From assembly GCF_042685105.1 (NCBI RefSeq), contig NZ_JBHUMO010000012.1:1-50273 (forward strand): 50,273 nt of DNA. Reading direction: 5' to 3'. The notes beneath the pieces were generated by a model that saw only the letters and a list, made by a program, of their open reading frames with translations, ran no database searches and was not told the origin of the DNA. This document shows, in pieces, positions 25,358 through 33,613 of the stretch; the stretch's first letter is position 1, and the number at the start of each line of letters is the position of its first letter. The stretch comes from Enterococcus_G camelliae. GTDB lineage: Bacteria > Bacillota > Bacilli > Lactobacillales > Enterococcaceae. The position numbers and the translations under genes were made by a program.

Positions 25358-26483
25358 CCGCTTCTCCCCTTTTCTTTAATCGTTTTAGACGTCCCAAATA
25401 GCGCTGAAATTCTTCACTTGATTGATAGTTTATAAATGCAGGATGTTGTTCAAAGAGCTGTACTAGTGAAGTTTGAATAAGCGGCCATTCTCTAGGTGTT
25501 TGATTACCTAAAATTAATTCATCAATCCACTGATCTACATTTATAAAGTAAGCATCCGCATGAAGAATCGTCGGAGATTGAGAAGTCTCCATTAGTGTTA
25601 CAAGTTGATGAAATTGACGGCAAACAGCTTCTCCTAAACCGAGTTGCGCAAAGCCAACTGTACTAGCGGACAAAAAAGAAACGACCAACAACGGATGAAC
25701 TTTTTTAAAATTATACGTATCAATAATCTCCTCCGTTTGTCTGACTGTAATTTTAAATTTTTCTGGCTGATTGAGTAATAGTTGAAGATAGTTCGTCGTC
25801 AAATTGATTAGAAGACAAATATACTGATACAACGCAGTCTGATAAATAGCATCCGCCACTTTTTCTTCGCCTTTTAATTGAAATGCGCTTGCAATCAAGG
25901 TTTCGGCCGGTAGAATGGTTGGAACTTTTTCTCCCAGCAGAATGAGCACTTCCTCAGGGCGCTGCAATAGAAGCAAAAGATAGCCTTCAAGCTTCAAAGA
26001 TTGGTCGATTACTTCACGCTCAGTGGATTTCTGTCGAACATGGACAAAAAGTTGCTTGATTTCCTCAAGATACCGTTGTCTTTGATTGGAATCATTGCTT
26101 TGGGGCAATTGATCCAAATGATTCAACAACAAAATGCCCATCTGGAGAACCAATGGATAACAATTATAGTATCGCCTCGTAAACTGCCGAATTTCTTCTA
26201 GCGCACTGGGATCAGATACTTGTTCTAAAGCAACCGAAAATGATTGATAAAAATGGCGAATTTCTTCTTTTGATAATTGAGCATTATCATTTACTAATTC
26301 GTCAATTGTCACATTAAAATAAGCAGCAATCATTGGCAATAACGTGATATCTGGGTAACTTTTCCCAGTCTCCCACTTTGAAATTGCCGCTTTGGAAACA
26401 CCTAAAAAATCTGCAAGCTCCTGTTGTGTTTTCTTTTGTTTTCCGCGTTCTTGGCTAATCTTTTGTCCAATGCCAATCTCCAT
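25350..26483 (-). CDS. XRE-family regulator with a long helical sensor-like domain
   Basis: A 377-residue protein. Residues 6-62 are a clear XRE helix-turn-helix (KISQERGKQKKTQQELADFL, then GVSKAAISKWETGKSYPDI). The remaining 300 residues are rich in Leu, Gln and Glu, with repeating helical hairpins reminiscent of a TPR-like solenoid; I infer this from composition, not from a recognised motif. Such architecture resembles peptide- or ligand-sensing regulators. AGAGGTGA lies 6 nt before the ATG. It heads the operon with the PLDc_N gene and the ABC exporter, and so probably controls it. Confidence 0.82.
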   Translation of the reverse strand: MEIGIGQKISQERGKQKKTQQELADFLGVSKAAISKWETGKSYPDITLLPMIAAYFNVTIDELVNDNAQLSKEEIRHFYQSFSVALEQVSDPSALEEIRQFTRRYYNCYPLVLQMGILLLNHLDQLPQSNDSNQRQRYLEEIKQLFVHVRQKSTEREVIDQSLKLEGYLLLLLQRPEEVLILLGEKVPTILPAETLIASAFQLKGEEKVADAIYQTALYQYICLLINLTTNYLQLLLNQPEKFKITVRQTEEIIDTYNFKKVHPLLVVSFLSASTVGFAQLGLGEAVCRQFHQLVTLMETSQSPTILHADAYFINVDQWIDELILGNQTPREWPLIQTSLVQLFEQHPAFINYQSSEEFQRYLGRLKRLKKRGEADE

Positions 26484-26592
26484 TTCAGTTCACCTCTTAT
26501 GCTAATAGTATCAGGAGTTCCATTGAAAAAAAAGCGAGCGTTTGTAAACAATTCAACTCCTTTATCAACTAAATGGAAACATCAGGCTGTTC

Positions 26593-26621
26593 TTGCCAAC
26601 AGTTCTTACCAGTGGTAAAGT
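26593..26621 (+). promoter_or_regulatory. Promoter with an overlapping palindromic operator for the 118-residue gene
   Basis: TTGCCA (26593-26598), 17 nt, TAAAGT (26616-26621). The perfect palindrome TTACCA-G-TGGTAA at 26606-26618 overlaps the -10, which suits a repressor site. Confidence 0.5.
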
Positions 26622-26655
26622 AAATGAAAAGAAAAGTAAATTTAGGAGGTTCTAA

Positions 26656-27012
26656 ATGAGAACGATTACATTTATTTATAGTATAGATGCAAAGGGCATT
26701 CCCCCTATTGGAACCGTTAAAACGAATCTTGGTCCCTTTTTCACCCCCATCGGTGAAAAAAAATTTCAAGAACAACTGACAAATTTTTTTAGTCCTGATT
26801 GGCACATTTCTTATATTAGCTTTCCAATCACACAAACAACTATGCCAGATGGAGACGTTGTTATTTACAACGAGAGTACGTCACCTTATCTTGATCAAAA
26901 AATAAAAGAGCAGGCCCTCTTTGTCCCGAGCCGCTATTTTATAACGAAAGATTTCCTTGCCATTCGACAATTCATTGAAGATTTTGCAAAAGAGCAAGAT
27001 AGGCAAGGCTAA
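26656..27012 (+). CDS. Hypothetical protein, 118 residues
   Basis: A soluble, unrecognised protein with no signal peptide or membrane helix. It begins MRTITFIYSIDAKGIPPIG and has aromatic and Pro/Gly-rich turns (NFFSPDWHISYISFPIT) and an acidic-helical C-terminus (FLAIRQFIEDFAKEQD). A perfect AGGAGG precedes the ATG by 7 nt, the promoter upstream is good, and a very strong terminator follows, so the gene is real and monocistronic. It diverges from the XRE operon, which may mean shared regulation. I do not know its function. Confidence 0.7.
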   Translation: MRTITFIYSIDAKGIPPIGTVKTNLGPFFTPIGEKKFQEQLTNFFSPDWHISYISFPITQTTMPDGDVVIYNESTSPYLDQKIKEQALFVPSRYFITKDFLAIRQFIEDFAKEQDRQG

Positions 27013-27014
27013 AT

Positions 27015-27083
27015 AAGAAAGGCTACAACAAGTTTTAGATTCGCGTACTTCACGAACCTAAAACTTGTGTAGCCTTTCTTTTA
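27015..27083. terminator. Very long terminator hairpin after the 118-residue gene
   Basis: AAGAAAGGCTACA-A-CAAGTTTTAG pairs with CTAAAACTTG-TG-TAGCCTTTCTT, a stem of more than 20 bp. The inner TTCGCG / CACGAA nearly pairs as well. It ends in TTTTA. Confidence 0.85.
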
Positions 27084-27218
27084 CCATCTTTTGCTAGTTG
27101 AAACAGAACTCGTACCACAAAATAAGAACTTTATTTTTAACGTTATTCAATTATTACTGTACTAACCAAAGGAGTGATTGTTTTTTCACCTAACCAATTC
27201 TTGTTGAGTCTTCGGCGT

Positions 27219-28256
27219 TTATTTGTTTCCGTAAAGCTTTGTACTCAACATTTCCATCGTATCAAATAAACGTGTTCCATAATCCATAAAATCATCGTAG
27301 GCAACGGTGTAAACACGATCGTTTTTTATTGCTTTAACCTCTTGTAATAGCGCCTCGCCTTTGATACTATCTACTGCCGTTTCGTCCATCGCTTTGTTTC
27401 GATCGGCAGTGACATAGAGAATGATATCTGGGTTTGTTTGAATAATCGTCTCTAAAGAAGGTGAAGCACTTTTCCCTTCAATGGCTGGTTTCACATTCAA
27501 TTCACGTAACATACTGCTTTGAATGCTTTCTGAAATATTGAAGATCGAAAAAGTCGATTTTGTTGAATCAAATGCCACGATTGGCAATAAGGTCAATTCT
27601 TCTGTACCTTTCTTTTCTGATACTTGTTTCTCTACTGTAGCTAGGCGTTTTTCTAATTGCTTCGCATAGGTTTCTGCAGTAACTTGTTTATTGAAAATCT
27701 CACCTAAATGGCGAACATCTTCAATAATTGTTGTTAGCTGCGGCTTATCTTTCATATTACTCGCTTCTTGCAGATAAGTTTGAATTCCCAAATCATTGTA
27801 ACTAGCTATCGAACCAATCGCATCATCGGTAAATGCCATCGCACGACCAATCACAACATCTGGGTTTTTTTCCGCAATTTTTTCTTTTGAAACAGTCATT
27901 TTGTCTCCAACAACCGGCAACGAATCCACTTCTTTTGCATAGGTACCTGTCACTTGATTATCTGGTTGCATTATGCCTACAATTTTTTCTTTTAACCCTA
28001 AAGCTAGCAATAGCTCCGTCGAAGACAAATTATTCGTTACTACTCGTTCAGGTTCTTTTTCAAAAGTCTGTTCATGGTTTTTTCCATCATTGTCCAAAAC
28101 AGACAGACTGAGCGGATATTTGGTTTGCTTTTCATCTTGTGAATTCATTGTCGTACTGGCTTTCGTTGACGAATCAGTTGCTTGCTCATTTGATGAACAA
28201 GCAGCTAAAATAAATACGGCTCCAACGATTCCAAAACTTGTCAGATATTTTTTCAT
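27219..28256 (-). CDS. Iron(III)-siderophore ABC transporter substrate-binding lipoprotein
   Basis: A 345-residue lipoprotein with signal peptide and lipobox FILAAC (Cys20), then a Ser/Thr-rich spacer to about residue 48. A Peripla_BP_2 fold follows: PERVVTNNLSSTELLLALGLKEKIVG (two blocks near 68-93), NPDVVIGRAM and NPDIILYVTAD. The long central helix between lobes is the class III hallmark. It captures ferric siderophore or heme-like ligand outside the cell. It is third in the permease-ATPase-SBP operon, 19 nt after the ATPase, under the Fur box at 30164-30183. Confidence 0.92.
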   Translation of the reverse strand: MKKYLTSFGIVGAVFILAACSSNEQATDSSTKASTTMNSQDEKQTKYPLSLSVLDNDGKNHEQTFEKEPERVVTNNLSSTELLLALGLKEKIVGIMQPDNQVTGTYAKEVDSLPVVGDKMTVSKEKIAEKNPDVVIGRAMAFTDDAIGSIASYNDLGIQTYLQEASNMKDKPQLTTIIEDVRHLGEIFNKQVTAETYAKQLEKRLATVEKQVSEKKGTEELTLLPIVAFDSTKSTFSIFNISESIQSSMLRELNVKPAIEGKSASPSLETIIQTNPDIILYVTADRNKAMDETAVDSIKGEALLQEVKAIKNDRVYTVAYDDFMDYGTRLFDTMEMLSTKLYGNK

Positions 28257-28275
28257 TTGTTTCCCCCAATATGAT

Positions 28276-29034
28276 TTAGTAATAACTAATTTGCAAGTGG
28301 TTGGTTTTTGAATCTAGTGAAACTTCACAATCCACTTCATAAATATCTTTAATCACTTCTTTCGTGATAATGTCGTTTGGTTTTCCTTCATAACGAATAA
28401 AACCATCTTTCAAAAAATAAAGGTAGTCACAAAATTGGGCAGCCAAAGAAAGGTCATGCAAAGCAGCTAGAGCATTCAAATTTAATTGCCTGATTAATTT
28501 CAATAATTCTAATTGATACTTGATATCGAGATGATTACTAGGTTCATCAAGGATCATTAACGATGGATTCTGAACAATTGCCCGTGCCATTGTTACACGT
28601 TGTTGTTCTCCTCCTGAAAGATTGGCAACCGCTCGTTTTCTTAGTCCAACTAGGCCAGTCTTTTCCAATGCATCTTCAACAAGCTGCCAGTCTTCGGGAT
28701 GTAGTTTTTCAAGAGCTTTTAAATGCGGGCTACGTCCCATTAAAACAACCTCTTCGACCGTAAAATCAAAACTGTTTTGTTGAAATTGTGAAACAACTGC
28801 CATTTTTTGCGCTATTTTTTTGGATGGAATTTCTGTTAGATTTTGATTATCTAGAAAAATCGTCCCATTTTGAGGACGTAGGATTCGATAAATGGCCTTC
28901 AAAAGAGTGGATTTCCCACTACCATTAGGACCCAACAACGCCGTAAATGAATGATTCATTACGTTTAAACTCACGTCTTGAATAATCGATTGCCTCGCGA
29001 TTGATACAGCCAAATGTTCGACTCTTAAATCCAC
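28276..29034 (-). CDS. Iron-siderophore ABC transporter ATPase
   Basis: A 252-residue FecE/FhuC-type ATPase with Walker A GPNGSGKSTLLK (about 35-46), signature LSGGEQQRVTMARAI (about 137-151), Walker B LMILDEPSNHLD (about 155-166) and the H-loop AALHDLSLAAQFCD. The start is GTG 29034, 9 nt after AGGAG. It powers the importer formed with the neighbouring permease and lipoprotein. Confidence 0.95.
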   Translation of the reverse strand: MDLRVEHLAVSIARQSIIQDVSLNVMNHSFTALLGPNGSGKSTLLKAIYRILRPQNGTIFLDNQNLTEIPSKKIAQKMAVVSQFQQNSFDFTVEEVVLMGRSPHLKALEKLHPEDWQLVEDALEKTGLVGLRKRAVANLSGGEQQRVTMARAIVQNPSLMILDEPSNHLDIKYQLELLKLIRQLNLNALAALHDLSLAAQFCDYLYFLKDGFIRYEGKPNDIITKEVIKDIYEVDCEVSLDSKTNHLQISYY

Positions 29035-29046
29035 ACCTGTGTTCTC

Positions 29047-30084
29047 CTATTCTTTAAATTGGTAATTTTTCCGGACTAGTATCCAAGCAAAGAAAGGTGC
29101 ACCAATCATCGAAGTAAAAATTCCGATAGGCAACTCTACATTTGCAATGAGCGTTCGAGCCAACATATCCATATTTACTAAAAAAATGGCACCTACCAGC
29201 ATAGAGACAGGGAGTAATTTATGATGATTGGGTCCAACCATCGCTCTTGAAATATGCGGGATGATCAAGCCAACAAAGCCAATAATGCCACAAGTAGATA
29301 CTAAAATACCTGTTAATAAAGCAACTACAATTAGATAAGTATTACGATATGCACTCACTCTAAGGCCTAAAGTAATAGCCGTTTCTTCCCCTTGTAACAA
29401 TAAATTCAGTGTACGCGACTGCGTGATGAAATAGAAACCGCCTAGTATAACAGCAATTGCTGGTAAAGTCAGATTTTCCCACCTTGTGGATGCGAGTGAG
29501 CTCATCGTCCAGAAAGTCACTCGACTCACAGTCGAATCATCGCCAGCAAAAACCATGATAAAATTAGCAGTTGACGTGCAAAGTGCATTCATGATAGTTC
29601 CAGATAAGATTAGCTTCGTCGTTGTCATTTTGCTACGATAGGATGCAAGTCCAATGACACCGATACTTGCCACCAATGCACCCAAAAAGGCTGTCACAGC
29701 TAACCCGTTGGCTGATGCAATCCCACCAATAAAAGAACCCCCTAAAATGATAAATACAGTCGCTCCTAAATAGCCGCCAGCGGATATGCCTAATAAAAAA
29801 GGCTCGGCTAAAGGATTTTGAACCACAGCTTGCATCACTACGCCACAAAGTGCTAGCCCCGCCCCTAAAAGAACCCCCAGAAGAACGCGTGGCATCCGTA
29901 TTTGCCAAATAACACCTGAAAATATTTTATTCGACGGTTCTTGGTGACTCAGTTTTTCCAAAAAAAACGTGTAAGTATCTGCTAATGGAATATGTAAGGT
30001 TCCTAAACTAATTCCCAACAAAATGGACACACATAATAAAAACACCAATAAAATAAAACCTAAAGAAGTTTTGAAAACTTGCAT
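29047..30084 (-). CDS. Iron-siderophore ABC transporter permease (FecCD family)
   Basis: A 345-residue protein with about ten membrane helices. The FecCD signatures are IRMPRVLLGVLLGAGLALCG (about 63-82), QNPLAEPFLLGISAGGYLGA (about 89-108), and the ATPase-coupling loop CGIIGFVGLIIPHISRAMVG (about 264-283). It works as a homodimer. It is the first gene of the importer operon, with the Fur-controlled promoter region 80-100 nt upstream. The order permease-ATPase-lipoprotein is less common than lipoprotein-first. Confidence 0.95.
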   Translation of the reverse strand: MQVFKTSLGFILLVFLLCVSILLGISLGTLHIPLADTYTFFLEKLSHQEPSNKIFSGVIWQIRMPRVLLGVLLGAGLALCGVVMQAVVQNPLAEPFLLGISAGGYLGATVFIILGGSFIGGIASANGLAVTAFLGALVASIGVIGLASYRSKMTTTKLILSGTIMNALCTSTANFIMVFAGDDSTVSRVTFWTMSSLASTRWENLTLPAIAVILGGFYFITQSRTLNLLLQGEETAITLGLRVSAYRNTYLIVVALLTGILVSTCGIIGFVGLIIPHISRAMVGPNHHKLLPVSMLVGAIFLVNMDMLARTLIANVELPIGIFTSMIGAPFFAWILVRKNYQFKE

Positions 30085-30147
30085 TTTGTCACCTCAAAAC
30101 AAAAAAATTCACTTATTTTAAAATCAACCCTTTCTATTCAAAGATTA

Positions 30148-30183
30148 TTGTACTACAATTAATTGATAATGATTATCATTTTC
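30148..30183. promoter_or_regulatory. Fur box in the divergent iron promoter region
   Basis: TGATAAT-G-ATTATCA at 30164-30178 is a perfect 7-1-7 Fur site, and GATAATGATTATCATTTTC (30165-30183) matches the classical 19-mer closely. It overlaps the -10 of a + strand promoter (TTGTAC at 30148-30153, 17 nt, GATTAT at 30171-30176). It lies just upstream of the minus-strand importer operon, so iron should repress both sides. Confidence 0.85.
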
Positions 30184-30249
30184 AATTATAAAGTTGTTCT
30201 CTTCTTTTTACAAGAAATTTTTGGGAAAGCTTTTTTAGGAGGTTACAAT

Positions 30250-31029
30250 GTGCAAATCGAAACAATGCATTTAAAGGGATATGAAACGAAAATTATTTTA
30301 CCTAGCGGCTATCATGAACAATACCGCTATCCTGTTATCTACCTACACGATGGGGGCAATGGCGCCATTCAAGTTTTGAATCAAATTGAGCACTTGATTC
30401 AATCAAAACAAATCGCCCCCATCATTCTTGTCGGAGTCACTCCAATTAACCGCAATGATGATTACACGCCTTGGCCCGCCGATGCGATGCTTCCAAATCA
30501 ACCCCAGCTTGGTGGAAAAGCTGCATTATATTTGGATACCCTTGTCCAGACAATTAAACCTGCAATTGATACTCATTTTTCAACAAATCCACTACCTGAA
30601 GCAACAACGATTGCCGGATGTTCGTTTGGTGGACTGGTTTCATTTTTTGCCTCTTATTACGCTTCTGAGATATTCGGCAACTATATATTTCTGTCCGCCT
30701 CATTTTGGTATGAACATGCACTAGATTATTTAAATGGTCAAACTTTTACGATATTGGAAAAACGTTACCAAAAACCAACTGTTGTCCGTGCTAACCAAAG
30801 ATTATTCTTATATGTTGGAGAAATTGAAGGAATCTATCGACAAACAAATCAAAAATATATGCTTGATTACAATAAAAAAGCCTTCGAACTTTTGAAGAAC
30901 GAAGGCTTTGATAAAAAAGCAATGAAACTGATGACTGATCCTGAAGGCACTCATGATGCTTATTATTTTGCTAAATATTTCTTAGAAGCATTAAAATGGT
31001 TGTTTCCTAGCTCTGAAAAGCAAGAATAG
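30250..31029 (+). CDS. Siderophore esterase-like alpha/beta hydrolase
   Basis: A 259-residue esterase-D/Fes-type hydrolase: oxyanion segment YPVIYLHDGGNG (about 27-38), nucleophile elbow AGCSFGGLVS (Ser125), and C-terminal GTHDAYYF carrying the catalytic His. The start is GTG 30250, 7 nt after AGGAGG; the longer frame back to 30163 runs through the Fur box and was rejected. No signal peptide, so it acts in the cytoplasm. Diverging from a siderophore importer over a Fur box, it most likely hydrolyses imported ferric-siderophore esters (BesA/IroE-like) to release iron. Confidence 0.82.
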   Translation: MQIETMHLKGYETKIILPSGYHEQYRYPVIYLHDGGNGAIQVLNQIEHLIQSKQIAPIILVGVTPINRNDDYTPWPADAMLPNQPQLGGKAALYLDTLVQTIKPAIDTHFSTNPLPEATTIAGCSFGGLVSFFASYYASEIFGNYIFLSASFWYEHALDYLNGQTFTILEKRYQKPTVVRANQRLFLYVGEIEGIYRQTNQKYMLDYNKKAFELLKNEGFDKKAMKLMTDPEGTHDAYYFAKYFLEALKWLFPSSEKQE

Positions 31030-31094
31030 CCTGTCCAATACATTGAACTCAATCTTGCCCGCCACTCGGAAACACACACAATTGGGGAAACAGT

Positions 31095-32615
31095 TCATCT
31101 TTCCGATTCTTTGAAAGCATTGACTGGAATAACATCAATCACATTCGTTGCAATCGTGTCAATAAACCGTGCATCATGTTCGACAACTATCATTGTTGGC
31201 TGAATCATTTGAATGACCTGTTCAATTTGCTGATGATTAAATACATCTAAATAATTTAATGGTTCATCCCAAATAAACAATTCAGCCGGCGTTGCAAGTG
31301 ATTTTGCTAACTCTACTCGTTTTCTTTGCCCCATACTCATTTGTTCAATCCGAGTATGAAAAACGGTTCGCTCTACACCTAACTTAAAAAGATTGTTGAG
31401 TAAGTCTGCATAAACCAAGCCATTCTCTTCGGCAAATTCAGCCAAAGTTCCGCGATTATCTTCATAATTTTGGCGAACAGTGCTAATTGTAATCCCTTTA
31501 GGAATAGTCAAGTTTCCTTGCAGATTCCCTGAGAAAGTTCCTAAGATTGCCGCTAGAAGCGTTGTTTTCCCTGAACCATTTCCCCCTCGCAAAGCGAAAC
31601 GTTGGCCTTGCTCGATTTCAAATGAAAGTGGCCGGAACAATGGATAATCGTAACCTAACTGAACCTTCTCGGCAGAAACGAGCATTCGGTGATGCGTTTT
31701 CCGAGCTTGCATTGTCAATGGGTCAACGTATTCAATGTCTTTCAGCAATTGTTCCTTCTCGTTTGCTTGCTCTTCCATCCGTTTGACGATGGCTTTGGAA
31801 CGTTTCATGGTCCGGGCAGCACGTGCCCCGATTGCTCCCGTATCAAAGATTCCACCACTCCCTAATTTTTTAGGAGAACCCAATTTATCGCGTTCTTTTG
31901 AGCGTGACCATTCCGCCTTTTCAGCAGCAGTGTGTTTTAGGCGGCCAATTTCTTTTTTTATTTTGGTATTTTGATTTTGTTCAAATTGATCGCGCATGGC
32001 TTTTTGTTTCTCATAAACAGAAAAGTTTCCATTGTAAAGAATCAATTGGCTTTTTTCAATCGCCAGTACATGATCAACCACTTCATCTACAAAGGCTCGA
32101 TCGTGGCTAACCAGGATAAACCCCATTTTCTTTGATTGTAAATAGGACACAACTTGTTGGCGAGCAATTTGATCCAAATGATTAGTTGGCTCATCAATTA
32201 ACGGATAATTTTGCTCATCAACAAATAGAACAGCTAACAATACTTTTGTTTGTTCGCCACCTGATAACGTATCAAAAGGCCGCCACAAACTACTCTCATC
32301 AACAGCCAATAGCCGGAGCTCACGTTCAATTTTCCATTGATCCACGCTACAAAGAGCTTGTAAAACATCATAGGTACTTTGTTGTTTATCAATCACTGTT
32401 TGAGGGAAATAATGAAATGTTTGCTCATGTTGAATCACACCTTTAAAAGGTAACTCGTTTTGTAGCAGCTTCAAAAGAGTCGTTTTCCCACGACCATTAC
32501 GCCCAATCAGGCCCAATTTCCACTCCGTTTGTAATTTTAACGAAGTATCATTGAAAATAGTTTTTTCTTGGCTATCATAGCCAAACGTAACATGTTTTAA
32601 TTGAATAGTTGACAT
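31095..32615 (-). CDS. Lsa-like ABC-F ribosomal protection protein
   Basis: A 506-residue soluble protein with two ABC domains and no membrane part. NBD1 has Walker A GRNGRGKTTLLK, signature LSGGEQTKVLLA and Walker B PLIDEPTNHLD. The charged interdomain linker is at about 180-295. NBD2 has GGNGSGKTTLLA, MSMGQRKRVELAKS and IWDEPLNYLD. Opening MSTIQLKHVTFGYDSQE resembles Lsa(A) of enterococci. Lsa-type ABC-F proteins displace lincosamide, pleuromutilin and streptogramin A drugs from the ribosome; the actual spectrum here is not deducible. ATG 32615 follows GAGG; upstream in-frame ATGs lie in the leader. Confidence 0.87.
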   Translation of the reverse strand: MSTIQLKHVTFGYDSQEKTIFNDTSLKLQTEWKLGLIGRNGRGKTTLLKLLQNELPFKGVIQHEQTFHYFPQTVIDKQQSTYDVLQALCSVDQWKIERELRLLAVDESSLWRPFDTLSGGEQTKVLLAVLFVDEQNYPLIDEPTNHLDQIARQQVVSYLQSKKMGFILVSHDRAFVDEVVDHVLAIEKSQLILYNGNFSVYEKQKAMRDQFEQNQNTKIKKEIGRLKHTAAEKAEWSRSKERDKLGSPKKLGSGGIFDTGAIGARAARTMKRSKAIVKRMEEQANEKEQLLKDIEYVDPLTMQARKTHHRMLVSAEKVQLGYDYPLFRPLSFEIEQGQRFALRGGNGSGKTTLLAAILGTFSGNLQGNLTIPKGITISTVRQNYEDNRGTLAEFAEENGLVYADLLNNLFKLGVERTVFHTRIEQMSMGQRKRVELAKSLATPAELFIWDEPLNYLDVFNHQQIEQVIQMIQPTMIVVEHDARFIDTIATNVIDVIPVNAFKESER

Positions 32616-32810
32616 AAAATTCCTCATTTCAATTTTTGCAAGCTTACGGTTATCTTCAAGATTCATCTGAGGACGCAAAAAAAGACCCTCTATTGAATAA
32701 CATGTCCAATCTTGAAGATCTGCACACCTGTCCCTTGTCAGAACTTAGGCCTTAATGCAGCTTCAACAAATTGGATTAGTTAATCAATAGAGGATCCCTC
32801 ACTTTCTAGT
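32616..32810 (-). promoter_or_regulatory. Attenuator-like leader of the Lsa-type ABC-F gene
   Basis: Two mutually exclusive long-range stems are visible. Stem A pairs 32780-32794 (CCTCTATTGATTAAC on the minus strand) with 32686-32700 (GTTATTCAATAGAGG), 14 of 15 matched, followed by GTC and seven T: a terminator. Stem B pairs ATCTTCAAGATT (32708-32719) with AATCTTGAAGAT (32651-32662), 12 bp perfect, and spans the T-run and one arm of stem A. A short frame MRDPLLIN overlaps the 5' arm of A, and a GTG-started frame of 23 codons crosses the terminator. Drug-stalled ribosomes on a leader peptide could choose between the folds. Confidence 0.65.
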
Positions 32811-32968
32811 ATTAGTTAAACACAGAAGTAAAAAATAGACAAGAATTTCACACAAAAAAATAGGTGGACTCGCTTAATTAGCTAGCCTCTATTTTTCTTT
32901 ACCCCTATACTAATTAGTAGGACAAGGAACAGCCTTTACTATTCTTAGAAACAGGAGATGATTTAGTC

Positions 32969-33148
32969 ATGAAAAAAAGAACGTTGTTTAATCATTTTTT
33001 AGCGCTTGCCTTAGTTAACTTTAGCTGTGTGCTCCTTCTGTTGTTTTTTGACACAACACTCATCCTAAAAATTTGTAGCTTTGGATTTTTTCTAAACTTC
33101 GTGCTAAATATGGTAGCAGCGATGAGATACTCCAAGGGTGAACAATAA
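32969..33148 (+). CDS. 59-residue two-helix membrane peptide
   Basis: A small frame starting at ATG 32969 with AGGAG 11 nt upstream. It encodes MKKRTLFNHF, a helix at about 9-27, a short DTT turn, a second helix at about 31-52, and a polar tail MRYSKGEQ. The basic N-terminus, two helices and ribosome site support it. A longer antisense frame at the same place has no such support. TATACT lies 58 nt upstream as a possible -10. No function is known to me. It lies between the ABC-F gene (divergent) and tRNA-Lys (convergent). Confidence 0.6.
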   Translation: MKKRTLFNHFLALALVNFSCVLLLLFFDTTLILKICSFGFFLNFVLNMVAAMRYSKGEQ

Positions 33149-33234
33149 TAAGACTCTTTCAATTTCGATTTTGTTATTTTACAAATGATTTTATCAAGAT
33201 GCGACATATCTTTGCGACATTTTGCAAAAAAATA

Positions 33235-33288
33235 CCACATCAAACACTCTTTTCGAAACTACCTAAGTAGCCAAGAATGCTTATGTGG
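33235..33288 (-). terminator. Possible terminator downstream of tRNA-Lys
   Basis: CCACAT and ATGTGG pair around a long loop and are followed on the minus strand by TATTTTTTT. Confidence 0.35.
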
Positions 33289-33306
33289 CGTGGGTTTGGC
33301 ACCCAA

Positions 33307-33379
<73 letters not shown>

Positions 33380-33462
33380 GTACCAAAAGTACTTTTACAT
33401 AGTATCACCCGATTACAAAAAATGCAAGGTACTTTTGGAAGAAAAATAACAATTTTTGTTTT

Positions 33463-33609
33463 TTATTTTGCTTTATTTGTTTCTTGGGCGTTCTTTGCTG
33501 GACAACTACAATTACATTGTTCACAATGTTGAGACTTGCCTGTAACTTGGCGATACACAATGTAAGCCGCTGTCACAAAGATAATTACCGCTAAAATAAT
33601 AGTCGCCAT
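33463..33609 (-). CDS. FeoB-associated Cys-rich membrane protein
   Basis: A 48-residue peptide with one N-terminal helix (about 3-18) and a short cytoplasmic tail containing HCEQCNCSCPAKN, four closely spaced Cys. This fits the small FeoB-associated family that replaces FeoC in many Firmicutes and may bind iron or support FeoB assembly. GAAGGG is 7 nt before the ATG, and the gene begins 4 nt after the feoB stop, as third gene of feoA-feoB. It was too short for routine ORF lists. Confidence 0.85.
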   Translation of the reverse strand: MATIILAVIIFVTAAYIVYRQVTGKSQHCEQCNCSCPAKNAQETNKAK

Positions 33610-33613
33610 TTTT

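Noticed and set aside
30163..30249. Upstream extension of the esterase
   Set aside because: The extra 29 codons translate the Fur box and promoter region; the GTG at 30250 has AGGAGG at ideal spacing.
32992..33243. 83-codon minus-strand frame opposite the 59-residue peptide
   Set aside because: It lacks a good ribosome site and gives a basic, low-complexity product; the plus-strand frame has better start signals and a clear two-helix design.
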